The notes: a model not told the origin generated them from the letters alone. Counted from the stretch's first letter, positions 22,066 to 30,839 are shown. The stretch is DNA of 64,000 bases from Photobacterium swingsii (GCF_024346715.1 NZ_AP024852.1:1178001-1242000), one strand, 5' to 3'. Numbers and translations: made by a program.

Positions 22066-23124
22066 TTGGATTCAGTTACACAAGCGGCATTAGGTGCGGC
22101 TGTCGCCGGTCTTATTGCAGGGAAGAAGTGTTCACCTAAAGTGCTTTTAGCGGGGGCTGCTCTGGGCACTCTACCTGATCTTGATGTGCTTATTCATTAC
22201 GGCGATCCTGTTTCTGATATGGTGAAGCACCGAGGCTTTAGCCATTCTATCTTTGTGCTGCTGCCTTTCTCATGGCTGTTGGCATTGGTTTGGCAGCGGT
22301 TTAAGCCCACAGTATTTTCTTTCATGCATTTATGGTTCTTGGTTGCCGCTTGTTTGATAACCCATCCACTGCTTGATTCTTTCACCTCTTATGGCACACA
22401 ACTGCTTTGGCCGCTTTCTGCCAGTATTGCAGTGTCGAGTATTTTTATCATCGATCCTATTTATACCGTCCCATTGGTTGTAATGGTGTTGGCGAGCTTA
22501 TTGTGGCGTGAAAAGGGCGCAAAGCTATGTGGCATTGGGCTAGGGCTTTCATCTTTATATTTAACCTGGTCAGTTGTTGCGTTATCTATGGTAGAAAATC
22601 GAGTTGAAAATCAATTGGTAGGTACGCCACTTGAAGCACAGCCTGTTTTTATTGCACCAACACCATTAAATACCGTGCTTTGGCGGATAGTAGTGCTTGA
22701 CGGTGATACATACTGGGAAGGGCTAACTTCGTTACTGGATGACAATCCTCATATCGATTTTATCGCCAAAGACCGTGGGAAATGGCCTTTGCAGGATAAA
22801 CCCCAACACTTACTGATGTTAGAGCAATTTACACAAGACTTTGTTAAATACCAACACATTGAAAATAGGCTAACTGCGACAGATCTTCGTCTAGGTGTGG
22901 CACAGTATTTACCTTTTAGCTTTCAATTTGCTCAGCAAAATACGGGGCATGAGTGGCAATTTGGTTTACCTATTGCCATAGAGTCTCCTAACGTACGTAT
23001 CAAGCATGTTCCCGCACTATGGTTACGGTTATTGGGAAATCAGGCAATAGATGCAAATTTATGCCACGAGGCGGAGTGCCCTAAGTTGGAACGGTCAGCT
23101 CAAGCGGCAATCATTGCAGGTTAA
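22066..23124 (+). CDS. YdjM-like membrane-bound metal-dependent hydrolase
   Basis: Predicted inner-membrane protein of the DUF457/YdjM family, annotated elsewhere as a metal-dependent hydrolase; the substrate is unknown. It has 352 residues. Family motifs are in order: MDSVTQAALGAAVAGL at the start, TLPDLDVLIHYGDP with paired acidic residues (about 38-51), KHRGFSHSIF with metal-ligand-type His (about 55-64), and HPLLDSFTSYGTQLLWP (about 101-117). At least four hydrophobic helices lie in residues 1-175; the C-terminal half is soluble. TTG start with AAAGGAG seven bases upstream. E. coli YdjM (about 196) covers only the N-terminal part. Confidence 0.88.
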   Translation: MDSVTQAALGAAVAGLIAGKKCSPKVLLAGAALGTLPDLDVLIHYGDPVSDMVKHRGFSHSIFVLLPFSWLLALVWQRFKPTVFSFMHLWFLVAACLITHPLLDSFTSYGTQLLWPLSASIAVSSIFIIDPIYTVPLVVMVLASLLWREKGAKLCGIGLGLSSLYLTWSVVALSMVENRVENQLVGTPLEAQPVFIAPTPLNTVLWRIVVLDGDTYWEGLTSLLDDNPHIDFIAKDRGKWPLQDKPQHLLMLEQFTQDFVKYQHIENRLTATDLRLGVAQYLPFSFQFAQQNTGHEWQFGLPIAIESPNVRIKHVPALWLRLLGNQAIDANLCHEAECPKLERSAQAAIIAG

Positions 23125-23154
23125 TAATCTTCACGACTGTTAACAAATGAGTTG

Positions 23155-23182
23155 TTACACTTTGTAGCACATTAAAGTGTAA
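23155..23182. promoter_or_regulatory. Perfect inverted repeat upstream of dcuB
   Basis: TTACACTTT / AAAGTGTAA arms of 9 bp with a 10-nt centre, 31 bases after the YdjM-like gene. There is no T run, so it is probably an operator or a 3' mRNA hairpin. Confidence 0.4.
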
Positions 23183-23385
23183 TTGCTCATTTTTAATCCT
23201 TTCGTTGCATATTGAGTGCTTTGTATTTTAACAAGCACATAAATATCACCGCGCTAAATGTTGCGTACTGTTAACCCTAAGGTAAATAAACCAACCAAAA
23301 CATGTAGCGAATGTGAAATTACAGCACGTTGTTTTTAAGGAAGTGCTCACATAACCGTTGCATATTATTTTTATAATTTCTCAAT

Positions 23386-23399
23386 TTGATATTTATCAA
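23386..23399 (+). promoter_or_regulatory. FNR-type box upstream of dcuB
   Basis: TTGAT-ATTT-ATCAA is a perfect match to the FNR consensus TTGAT-N4-ATCAA. A TATAAA -10-like hexamer starts 38-39 bases beyond its centre, a spacing near that of FNR-activated promoters. E. coli dcuB is known to be FNR-activated. The remainder of the 367-bp gap shows only the repeat at 23155. Confidence 0.75.
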
Positions 23400-23491
23400 T
23401 AGCTCAGCGTAATTGTGCTGGCAGTCTACCTATAAAGTATTAACGGCTTCATTGTGAAGCTGACATTTATCGATATAGGGAGATAACGAGC

Positions 23492-24814
23492 ATGTTGTAT
23501 TTGGAATTTTTATTCCTGTTGCTTGTGCTGTACGCAGGTAGCCGCTTTGGTGGTATAGGTCTAGGTGTAGTATCTGGTTTAGGCTTGGTTGTTGAAGTCT
23601 TTATTTTCAGAATGCCACCAACATCACCACCAATTACAGTGATGTTGATCATCTTGGCTGTGGTAACTTGTGCTTCGATTCTTGAAGCTGCTGGTGGCCT
23701 TAAGTACATGCTGCAAGTCGCAGAACGTATTCTGCGTAGTAACCCAAAGCGCGTTACTATTCTTGGTCCTTTAGTGACTTACACCATGACATTCATGCTA
23801 GGTACGGGCCATGCTGTGTACTCTATCATGCCAATCATTGGTGATGTTGCACTGAAAAATGGTATCCGTCCTGAGCGTCCAATGGCTGCATCTTCTGTTG
23901 CATCCCAGTTAGCCATTACCGCCAGTCCTATCTCTGCTGCTGTTGTTTATTATTTAGCACAACTATCAGGTATTAACGAAAGTATCCACTTACTGACGAT
24001 TCTGATGGTTACTGTACCTTCAACGTTACTAGGTACTATTTTGCTGTCGCTTTACAGCCTACGTCGCGGTAAAGAGCTTGAGGATGATCCTGAGTACCAA
24101 CGTCGCCTAGAAGATCCTATTTGGCGTGAAAAAATCCTTCATACTACATCGACGTCGCTTGACGAAAAGCTACCAACTTCAGCGAAGCACGCGGTGCTGT
24201 TATTTGTTCTTGCCTTAGTGTCGATTGTTATTGTCGCTATGGTGCCAGAGATCCGTACCATCGGTGATGCTAAGCCTATTTCAATGTCTTTGATTATTCA
24301 GATGATGATGTTGGCGTTTGGTGGTCTTATCCTGCTAGTAACCCGTACAAACGTGCAGAAAGTGCCAGAAGGGGTAGTATTTAAATCAGGTATGGTTGCT
24401 GCTATCGCTATCTTTGGTATTGCATGGATGAGTGATACTTACTTCCAATATGCGATGCCATCGTTCAAATCGGGCATCACTGAGATGGTACAAGGTTACC
24501 CTTGGACATTCGCACTCGCGCTATTTATTGTCTCTGTTGTGGTGAATAGCCAAGCAGCGACAGCGCGTATGATGCTACCTGTGGGTATGGCAATGGGGTT
24601 AAACCCAGCATTATTGATTGGTTTGATGCCTGCGACTTACGGCTACTTCTTCATTCCAAACTACCCATCAGACATCGCAACTTGTAACTTCGATGTGACA
24701 GGTACAACGAAAATCGGTAAGTATTACTTTAACCATAGCTTTATGGTGCCGGGCTTAATTGGTGTCGTATCTGCGTGTTGCATAGGCTATACCATTGCAC
24801 AAGTTGTTGTGTAA
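23492..24814 (+). CDS. dcuB: Anaerobic C4-dicarboxylate transporter (DcuA/DcuB family, DcuB-like)
   Basis: Inner-membrane exchanger of fumarate, aspartate or malate for succinate in fumarate respiration. It has 440 residues (E. coli DcuB 446) with about ten hydrophobic segments. Seen: GGIGLGVVSGLGLV near 20-33, ILEAAGGLKYMLQVAERILRSNPKRVTILGP, the DcuB-like GTGHAVYSIMPIIGDVALKNGIRPERPMAASSVASQ, and FIPNYPSDIATCNFDVTGTTKIGKYYFNHSF. Some stretches (TASPISAAVVYY) look like DcuA, so the A/B split is not certain. The FNR-type box upstream favours an anaerobic DcuB role. Confidence 0.9.
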   Translation: MLYLEFLFLLLVLYAGSRFGGIGLGVVSGLGLVVEVFIFRMPPTSPPITVMLIILAVVTCASILEAAGGLKYMLQVAERILRSNPKRVTILGPLVTYTMTFMLGTGHAVYSIMPIIGDVALKNGIRPERPMAASSVASQLAITASPISAAVVYYLAQLSGINESIHLLTILMVTVPSTLLGTILLSLYSLRRGKELEDDPEYQRRLEDPIWREKILHTTSTSLDEKLPTSAKHAVLLFVLALVSIVIVAMVPEIRTIGDAKPISMSLIIQMMMLAFGGLILLVTRTNVQKVPEGVVFKSGMVAAIAIFGIAWMSDTYFQYAMPSFKSGITEMVQGYPWTFALALFIVSVVVNSQAATARMMLPVGMAMGLNPALLIGLMPATYGYFFIPNYPSDIATCNFDVTGTTKIGKYYFNHSFMVPGLIGVVSACCIGYTIAQVVV

Positions 24815-24847
24815 TCAAGAAACACAATAGATAGAACATCACGTAAC

Positions 24848-24877
24848 AAAAAGCGGATACCTAGGTATCCGCTTTTT
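24848..24877. terminator. Bidirectional terminator, dcuB / psiE
   Basis: Perfect palindrome AAAAAGCGGATAC-CTAG-GTATCCGCTTTTT between convergent genes. Confidence 0.93.
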
Positions 24878-24899
24878 TATGGCATTGGATTGGTGTTTA

Positions 24900-25334
24900 T
24901 CAATCTTCAGGCTGAATTTTAGAGGGATCCGTTACCTGTTCGTAAGGCCAATAGTGGTGGCCAATACGAATGAGTAGCGTCGCAGCTGCTAAGATGAAGG
25001 CGGCTAAAGACAACCATACGACAAACATACCATCGAGCTCTTTCATGCCCAAAGTGATGTAACGAGCAATTGCCATGATTGCAATGTAGATAGGGTAGCG
25101 AACGGGGATTTTACCGTTGGCAACAAATTGTTGAACCATGGCTAACACTTCAAGGTAAATGAACATGAGTAAGATGTCGGTTAACTGAATGTTTTGTTCG
25201 TTAAAGACATGAATGAATTCATTTACCATGGCAAGCAAGGTGGCCAAAGTAATTGCGACTAATAATATGGCTTCAAGAATATGAAACACTTTAAGAAAAC
25301 GAGCACTAAAGGCTTTTGGTAAATGTGAAGGCAT
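24900..25334 (-). CDS. psiE: Phosphate-starvation-inducible protein PsiE
   Basis: Small inner-membrane protein of unknown activity, induced by phosphate starvation in E. coli. It has 144 residues (E. coli 136) with four hydrophobic helices at about 15-35, 52-72, 82-98 and 105-128. Family-typical stretches include LLMFIYLEVLAMVQQF, VRYPIYIAIMAIARYITL and a polar C-terminus. GGAGAAGCC precedes the start. I saw no clear Pho box in the 165 bp upstream. Confidence 0.88.
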   Translation of the reverse strand: MPSHLPKAFSARFLKVFHILEAILLVAITLATLLAMVNEFIHVFNEQNIQLTDILLMFIYLEVLAMVQQFVANGKIPVRYPIYIAIMAIARYITLGMKELDGMFVVWLSLAAFILAAATLLIRIGHHYWPYEQVTDPSKIQPED

Positions 25335-25473
25335 GGCTTCTCCGGCACTGATGGCGTTGATACTGATAGAGTAACGCCTTGTAATATCATGCCGTCATTA
25401 TAGAAAGCCTAAGCGAAAAGCAAAGAAAAATGCGCACTATTCAAAAATAGAGTAAGAATATTTATTTCTAAAA

Positions 25474-25501
25474 TGAAAAAGCCTCATAGTATGAGGCTTT
25501 T
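25474..25501 (-). terminator. Terminator of the EEP lipoprotein gene
   Basis: Perfect stem AAAAGCCTCAT/ATGAGGCTTTT with a 3-nt loop, 23 bases after the stop on the minus strand. Confidence 0.85.
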
Positions 25502-25523
25502 GTATACAGAATAAATGGCTGGG

Positions 25524-26894
25524 TTATTTCGTGAGATCTAAGTCCATCCACACCATACGGTGATCTGATGTCACACCTTTACTTGCACCGAGCTCTTTAT
25601 CAAAAACTAAGTGGTAACCTTCTTCTCGGCTCGATGGAAAGAATACACCTGAATTATTGATACTCAGATTTGATGAAGGGATAACGTAGTCTAGGCGTAA
25701 GCCAGAAACGCTAGTGATCGCTTCAGGGTAGAGGGTATTGCTGTTTTCTGCTTTACAGTGACCAAGATCGAAACACTCAGGGCCGCCTTTACTGGTTGGT
25801 TTTTTACCACCAACAGTGGCGTTGATGTTTACATAAGGACTTTTTAATAGTTTATCGATAGTGAGTCGATCGCCGTCGCCTTTCATTGCATCTGCATTCA
25901 TGTCACCAGCAATAATAAATTTGCTACCTGCAGCTAAACCGCCAGTTTTGCCATTGTCGTCGTAGAAATAGCTTTTGGCATTGATGTAATCATCCCAGAA
26001 TTTTAACTCGGCGCGATTGTGCTCGTAGTTATGGTTGGCAACATTGTTAAAGATCGGAGGCGCAGGATGTGAGACCAAAAAGTGAATAACTTCATTGCCA
26101 GCTTTTGTCGGAATAATCAGTGGTACATCGACGTGGTTTTTCGAGGATAATGGCATCTGCTGCCAAGCTTCGTCAGAATACCAATTATCACCTTCTTTCA
26201 TACCGGTCGGGCAACCTGATTTACTTAGTTTGCAGTCAATGATTTTTAGGTTTTCTTCTCCTGGCATATCTTTCCATTTGAAGTTTTGGAAGGTGCGGAC
26301 ATTTTTCTCATCAATTTCAAATTGAGAGAAAATTGCGAACGCATACTGACCGTGGTAGCCGCCAAAACCCCATGCATCATTCTTGATATCCGTTTTCTTA
26401 CCATCGCGGTCTAAGTCAAATCCACTGGCTCTACCTGTGTTGGTCGCGACATTCTTTTTGAATGTAAAGTTGATTGGGCGTTGGTCATTTTGAGAATATG
26501 CTAAATAATTATCATGAAAGCCATTAATTGCTGTCATGTCTTTACCTTCGCCATCGTTATTGAATTCAGCTAAAACAAAAGCGTTAGGGCGAACACGTTG
26601 AATAGTTTCAGCCACATTGCGAATTTGAATAATGCGTTTCGCTGTCGATTTTTGATCTTCTGTTAACCGCTCTGGTGATTGCTTGAACATATTGATCAAA
26701 TTACTTTGTTCTGTGTGACTCATCGACATTTCATCCGCTAGGATCTCATATGTCGCTCGATCAAAGGACAAATTGTATGTTGCAAAGCGGGCAGCAGAAT
26801 ATTCAGTCGGCGTATTGCTATTACAGCCACTCAATGTTGTGAGAGCAATTGACACGGCTAGCAGCGATTTTTTCAAAAACATTATCGTATTCAC
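25524..26894 (-). CDS. Endonuclease/exonuclease/phosphatase-family lipoprotein
   Basis: 456 residues with a lipoprotein signal (FLKKSLLAVSIALTTLSGC, Cys24 in LSGC). The body has the marks of the Mg2+-dependent EEP fold: ATYNLSF near the start (Asn), VLAEFNNDGEG (Glu), FLVSHPAPP (His), FIIAGDMNADAMKGDG (Asp-x-Asn) and a C-terminal SDHRMVW (Asp-His). This predicts a surface or periplasmic phosphodiesterase, such as a nuclease; the substrate is unknown. An insert with several Lys/Asp-rich loops makes it longer than minimal EEP domains. The start is the GTG at 26894 or the ATG four codons later. Single gene with its own terminator. Confidence 0.88.
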   Translation of the reverse strand: MNTIMFLKKSLLAVSIALTTLSGCNSNTPTEYSAARFATYNLSFDRATYEILADEMSMSHTEQSNLINMFKQSPERLTEDQKSTAKRIIQIRNVAETIQRVRPNAFVLAEFNNDGEGKDMTAINGFHDNYLAYSQNDQRPINFTFKKNVATNTGRASGFDLDRDGKKTDIKNDAWGFGGYHGQYAFAIFSQFEIDEKNVRTFQNFKWKDMPGEENLKIIDCKLSKSGCPTGMKEGDNWYSDEAWQQMPLSSKNHVDVPLIIPTKAGNEVIHFLVSHPAPPIFNNVANHNYEHNRAELKFWDDYINAKSYFYDDNGKTGGLAAGSKFIIAGDMNADAMKGDGDRLTIDKLLKSPYVNINATVGGKKPTSKGGPECFDLGHCKAENSNTLYPEAITSVSGLRLDYVIPSSNLSINNSGVFFPSSREEGYHLVFDKELGASKGVTSDHRMVWMDLDLTK

Positions 26895-27125
26895 ATCTAT
26901 GGTTTGATGCGACAGAGGCTATAGAATTAATGAGCTTCTTTCTGTTGGCTGTCAGAAAAATGAGATCAAGATCAACGAGTGGTTTGATGTATGGTTGAAA
27001 TCCGATCTAATTGACAATCTTATAGCTAAGTGGTTGATTGTTAATTAATCATGCAAGCGTTTGCTTTGATGAGTTTGCTGCTAGAGAGTGGCTAACATTG
27101 CCAGCTAGAAGGCTTAGAGAGCGGT

Positions 27126-27155
27126 ATAAAATAAAAGCCACGAATGTGTGGCTTT
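27126..27155 (-). terminator. Terminator of the cob unit
   Basis: Perfect 8-bp stem AAAGCCAC/GTGGCTTT with a 6-nt loop. On the minus strand TATTTTAT follows. It is 27 bases past the cobO stop. Confidence 0.75.
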
Positions 27156-27181
27156 AGGCGGAGGAACATCCAGGTTTGAGT

Positions 27182-27787
27182 CTACCAATCCACCCCTTTA
27201 CGAGCTTTTATTCCACTTTCAAATGCGTGCTTGATGTTACGTACTTCTGATACGGTATCGGCGACTTCGATTAAATCGCGGTGTGCTGCTCGCCCCGTAA
27301 TGATCACAGACTGGTGCGCTGGGCGTTGTGAAATTGCGGTAAGAACATCGTCTAACTCGATGTAGCCATAATTAACCATGTAGGTCATTTCATCAAGTAA
27401 TACCAGATCGTAGTGTTCATCGGCCAACATTTTTTTGCATTCGGCCCATGTGGTTTGTGCTGCTTGTTTATCAGCTTCTTTATTTTGGGTTTCCCACGTA
27501 AAACCAGTGGCCATAACCGCAAAGGTAACATCATGTTGTTCCAAAAGGTTACGTTCGCCGCAATCCCATGTCCCCTTGATAAATTGACCGACACCACAGC
27601 GCAGACCGTGTCCCACAGCACGTGCGACTGTGCCAAACCCAGAAGTGGACTTGCCCTTGCCGTTGCCTGTTATAATGAGGAACAGCCCTTTTTCTATTTG
27701 TGCTGCATTTACTTTCGCATCGACGCTTTCTTTGACTTTTTGTTGGCGTGCTTTATAGCGTTCATCTTTTTGATTGTGGTCGACCAT
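27182..27787 (-). CDS. cobO: Cob(I)yrinic acid a,c-diamide adenosyltransferase (CobO/BtuR)
   Basis: Transfers the 5'-deoxyadenosyl group of ATP to cob(I)alamin or corrinoid precursors. It has 201 residues (E. coli BtuR 196). P-loop-like GNGKGKSTSGFGTVARAVGHG is near residues 41-61; QFIKGTWDCGERNLL, LVLLDEMTYMVNYGY and VIITGRAAHRDLIEVADTVSEVRNIKHAFESGIKARKG-type family blocks follow. Last gene of the leftward cobT-cobS-cobO unit, 28 bp after cobS. Confidence 0.96.
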   Translation of the reverse strand: MVDHNQKDERYKARQQKVKESVDAKVNAAQIEKGLFLIITGNGKGKSTSGFGTVARAVGHGLRCGVGQFIKGTWDCGERNLLEQHDVTFAVMATGFTWETQNKEADKQAAQTTWAECKKMLADEHYDLVLLDEMTYMVNYGYIELDDVLTAISQRPAHQSVIITGRAAHRDLIEVADTVSEVRNIKHAFESGIKARKGVDW

Positions 27788-27815
27788 GTGACTTCCTTTT
27801 GGCTGTAGTTATTTG

Positions 27816-28628
27816 TTATGTAGTGAAGAACGCTAATATAACGAGATAACCCGCGAGTTCACTTAATTGCTGTGTTGCTCCTAAACAGTCCCCGGTATAT
27901 CCCCCCAGCTGTTGTTTAAACCATAGGCCACAGCCATAGCGCGTTAGCCCAAGAATAAGAACAAGCGCAGTCGCTAGCGCAAGCGGGAGTAGCAATAATA
28001 TAAAGCAACCAGTGAAGATTAAAACCCACAGGTCATAAGGACTTTGTTGGTTGGCCAATGGTTTAACTTTGCTGTTTTGATCTGCTCTAACATAGGGGTA
28101 TGAAAAAATTAAACTTGCTGCACAGATTCGGCTTAAGCCGTGAAGTGTAAAGAGAGCTATCGCAGGCAGTAGTTTATTCAATTCAGCCAGTTCGCTCAGT
28201 GCTAGCCATTTAAAGGTAAGCATCATGATCAGTGCTGCTGCACCATAGGTGCCTAACCGTGAGTCTTTCATGATGTCGAGCTTTTGTTCGACAGTCCAGC
28301 CACCACCGAATCCATCGAATACATCAGCAAGGCCATCTTCGTGGAATGCACCTGTGATGAGTAAGCTAGCAACTATCGCAAAGCCAATGGCTATGTTGGC
28401 TGGAAAGCATTGCACAGCCAGTAAATATACCGCTGCGCTAATTGTCCCAATCAGACAACCAACTAAACCGAAATAGCGATTGGCCTTATTGAGCCGATCA
28501 GCGGAGTAGGGAGTATCTTTGGGTATAGGAATACGGGTAAAAAAAGCTAATGCCACTAAGAAGATTTCCCACTGCAACCTCGCTTTCGCTGTCAACGTGT
28601 GTGGGGACGCTTCTGATTGCATGCTCAC
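27816..28628 (-). CDS. cobS: Adenosylcobinamide-GDP ribazoletransferase (cobalamin synthase) CobS
   Basis: Inner-membrane enzyme joining alpha-ribazole (or its phosphate) to adenosylcobinamide-GDP, the last nucleotide-loop assembly step. It has 270 residues with about six membrane segments. Family marks: FFTRIPIP (about 32-39), the acidic motif GAFHEDGLADVFDGFGGGW with catalytic-type Asp/His (about 92-110), IMKDSRLGTYGAAAL, and LGGYTGDCLGATQQLSEL near the end. Its start overlaps the cobT stop by 4 nt (ATGA), implying translational coupling. Confidence 0.96.
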   Translation of the reverse strand: MSMQSEASPHTLTAKARLQWEIFLVALAFFTRIPIPKDTPYSADRLNKANRYFGLVGCLIGTISAAVYLLAVQCFPANIAIGFAIVASLLITGAFHEDGLADVFDGFGGGWTVEQKLDIMKDSRLGTYGAAALIMMLTFKWLALSELAELNKLLPAIALFTLHGLSRICAASLIFSYPYVRADQNSKVKPLANQQSPYDLWVLIFTGCFILLLLPLALATALVLILGLTRYGCGLWFKQQLGGYTGDCLGATQQLSELAGYLVILAFFTT

Positions 28629-29653
28629 ACTGTCACCCCTGCTTGCTCAAAGCTCGCCATGTCATTATAAAAAGCACAGGCTGAACGAATAAGTGGAAGA
28701 GAAAGTGCAGCGCCTGTGCCTTCACCTAGGCGTAGACCAAGGTTTAATAATGGCGAAGCCTCTAGGTGGTTTAGCATGCGTTGGTGTCCTGCCTCTTGTG
28801 AGCAGTGACAAAAGATGAAGTAGGCTTTTGCTTCAGGGTGCATTTCGACCGCTAGCATAGCAGCAGCTGTCGCGATAAAGCCATCAACCAGTACAATCAT
28901 CTTATTTTCAGCGGCCTTTAACATACCACCGACAATTTGTGCGATTTCAAATCCACCAACAGTAGTTAAGATGGCGATTGGATCCGTCATTGATGCTTGG
29001 TGGCGATTCAACCCTTGTGTGATCAGGTGTTCTTTGAGAGATAATTGTTGATCATCAATACCTGTACCACGACCTATACATTCATCAATTGGTAAGCTAA
29101 GAATACTGGCCATAATGGCTGTAGCGCTGCTTGTATTACCGATCCCCATTTCGCCAAAGGCTACGAGATTTGTTCCTTGTTGATAAGTGGTTTCTACTGC
29201 GCTTGCACCATATTCTATTGCCGTGATCGCTTGCTCACGGCTCATGGCTGCTTGTTGGCTAAAGTCGAGTGTTCCTGCTGCAATGCGTTGCTTTTTCAAC
29301 ATTGGGTGATCATCGGGTTCAACTAATATCCCTGCATCAATCACCATCATAGCCATGTCATTACTGTGGCAAAAACAGTTAATGGCTGCGCCGCCATGAA
29401 GAAAATTTGCCACCATTTGCTGAGTTACTGCTTGTGGGGCAATACTAATCCCATGAGCTGCAATACCGTGATCTGCGGCAAAAACCAACATATAAGGATG
29501 TTTAATTGATAGCGTGTCAGTTTGTTGAATTAGCGCGATTTGTTTAGCAATGTCTTCAAGTTGCCCTAGCGACCCAAGCGGTTTGGTTTTTGTATCAATT
29601 CTTTGCTGGATAGCTTCGTGATGTTCTTGGGAGGGAGAAGTGATGGTAAACAT
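28625..29653 (-). CDS. cobT: Nicotinate-nucleotide-dimethylbenzimidazole phosphoribosyltransferase CobT
   Basis: Makes alpha-ribazole phosphate from dimethylbenzimidazole and nicotinate mononucleotide. It has 342 residues (about 350 usual). Seen: KPLGSLGQLEDIA near residues 23-36, VFAADHGIAAHGIS, FLHGGAAINCF, the GEMGIGNTSSATAI motif near 167-181, and FCHCSQEAGHQRML and LGLRLGEGTGAALSLPL with the catalytic Glu near the C-terminus. It heads the leftward unit with cobS and cobO. There is no cobU (cobinamide kinase) next to it and I see no B12-riboswitch box in the 180 bp upstream. Confidence 0.96.
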   Translation of the reverse strand: MFTITSPSQEHHEAIQQRIDTKTKPLGSLGQLEDIAKQIALIQQTDTLSIKHPYMLVFAADHGIAAHGISIAPQAVTQQMVANFLHGGAAINCFCHSNDMAMMVIDAGILVEPDDHPMLKKQRIAAGTLDFSQQAAMSREQAITAIEYGASAVETTYQQGTNLVAFGEMGIGNTSSATAIMASILSLPIDECIGRGTGIDDQQLSLKEHLITQGLNRHQASMTDPIAILTTVGGFEIAQIVGGMLKAAENKMIVLVDGFIATAAAMLAVEMHPEAKAYFIFCHCSQEAGHQRMLNHLEASPLLNLGLRLGEGTGAALSLPLIRSACAFYNDMASFEQAGVTV

Positions 29654-29772
29654 GCTGGCTAATTCCTTATTAAAACGCGTCTAAGTAAGGATTTTGCGGC
29701 AGCCATAGCTTTAAGGCAATGTAAAATGAGTATTTTTTATCGGGGTTGATGAAAAGGTGCTAGTGGAAGGTT

Positions 29773-29812
29773 AATACATTGGGAAGGGGGGGGACACCGT
29801 TCCCAATGTGTT
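29773..29812 (-). terminator. Hairpin terminator of ddl
   Basis: 13-position stem AATACATTGGGAA / TTCCCAATGTGTT with one imperfect pair. The 14-nt loop contains a run of eight G. It lies 23 bases past ddl on the minus strand. The T run is weak. Confidence 0.6.
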
Positions 29813-29835
29813 ATTAATAATGTTGCCGCGCAAAA

Positions 29836-30747
29836 TTAGTGACTGTTTAAGATTGCGTCGACTGTATCATCATAGTTGAGTCCTACTTGCTGGCTTGCAA
29901 GTGGGAAGACGCTACGTTGTGTCATGCCTGGGATTGTATTGACTTCAATGGCATAGAAGAAACCGTCAGGATCAGCCATGATATCGACTCGGCCCCAGCC
30001 AGTCGCGCCAACGGCTTCAAACGCACGACAAGCTAGTGAACGAATCGCTTTCTCTTGCTCTGCTGTTAAGTTGGCTGGGCAGTGGTATTTGGTGTCAGCG
30101 GCGCTGAACTTTGCAGCGTGATCGAAGAAAGAGTGAGAGTGATCGATCTCGACGGCAGGTAAAGCGACACCGTTAAGTAAACTCACAGTAAATTCACGGC
30201 CGTGGACATAGTCTTCAATAATAACGGTATCTTCATATTTGAAGGCTTCATCAACAAAGAACTTCAATTCATCTAAATCATTTGCTTGATTGATACCAAT
30301 GCTACAACCTTGAGTTACAGGTTTAACGACTACAGGAAAAGTAAAAGAATCGGCACGTTCGTCTAATTGACTTTCTTCGTAGTAGGCTTTATTTAGCTCA
30401 ATAAATAGCGGTGTTGGGATTCCCGCTGCTTGCCATACTTTTTTAGTTAATCCCTTATCGATTCCAATAGCAGAAGCACGGTGATGGCTGCCAGTATAAG
30501 GAATGTTTAGCATTTTCAGAGCTGCCTGCAAGGTCCCATCTTCGCCGATACCGCCATGAAGAGCGAGAAAGGCTTTATCAATGTTATGGCTTTTTAGGCT
30601 AGTTAAATCAAAATTTTCATCAATATCAACAGGAACGACATCATAACCTTTACGCTGTAGCGCGGCGGATACGGCTTCTCCAGACATTAATGAGACCGCA
30701 CGTTCACTTGAGTTGCCACCATAAAGTACTGCAATTTTCTTTAACAC
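29836..30747 (-). CDS. ddl: D-alanine-D-alanine ligase
   Basis: ATP-grasp enzyme making D-Ala-D-Ala for peptidoglycan. From GTG 30747 it has 303 residues (E. coli DdlB 306) and begins VLKKIAVLYGGNSSERAVSLMSG. Also seen: FLALHGGIGEDGTLQ, PVVVKPVTQGCSIGI, the ATP-grasp VIIEDYVHGREFTVSLL, and GWGRVDIMADPDGFFYAIEVNTIPGMTQRSVFP with Mg2+ ligands. An upstream in-frame ATG (30828) would add a Cys/Tyr-rich 27 residues that overlap the divergent neighbour; I reject it. It stands alone, not in an mra cluster. Confidence 0.95.
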   Translation of the reverse strand: MLKKIAVLYGGNSSERAVSLMSGEAVSAALQRKGYDVVPVDIDENFDLTSLKSHNIDKAFLALHGGIGEDGTLQAALKMLNIPYTGSHHRASAIGIDKGLTKKVWQAAGIPTPLFIELNKAYYEESQLDERADSFTFPVVVKPVTQGCSIGINQANDLDELKFFVDEAFKYEDTVIIEDYVHGREFTVSLLNGVALPAVEIDHSHSFFDHAAKFSAADTKYHCPANLTAEQEKAIRSLACRAFEAVGATGWGRVDIMADPDGFFYAIEVNTIPGMTQRSVFPLASQQVGLNYDDTVDAILNSH

Positions 30748-30839
30748 GTCAGATTTCTCGTAATATAGTGATATAAGTGTGTAGTTACAGCAAAACTGTA
30801 TGCACATATTGGGAGGCAATATTAACATTGGAGTGTGTT

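Noticed and set aside
29654-29835. Cobalamin riboswitch before cobT
   Set aside because: The gap is only about 180 bp, contains the ddl terminator, and shows no B12 box by eye.
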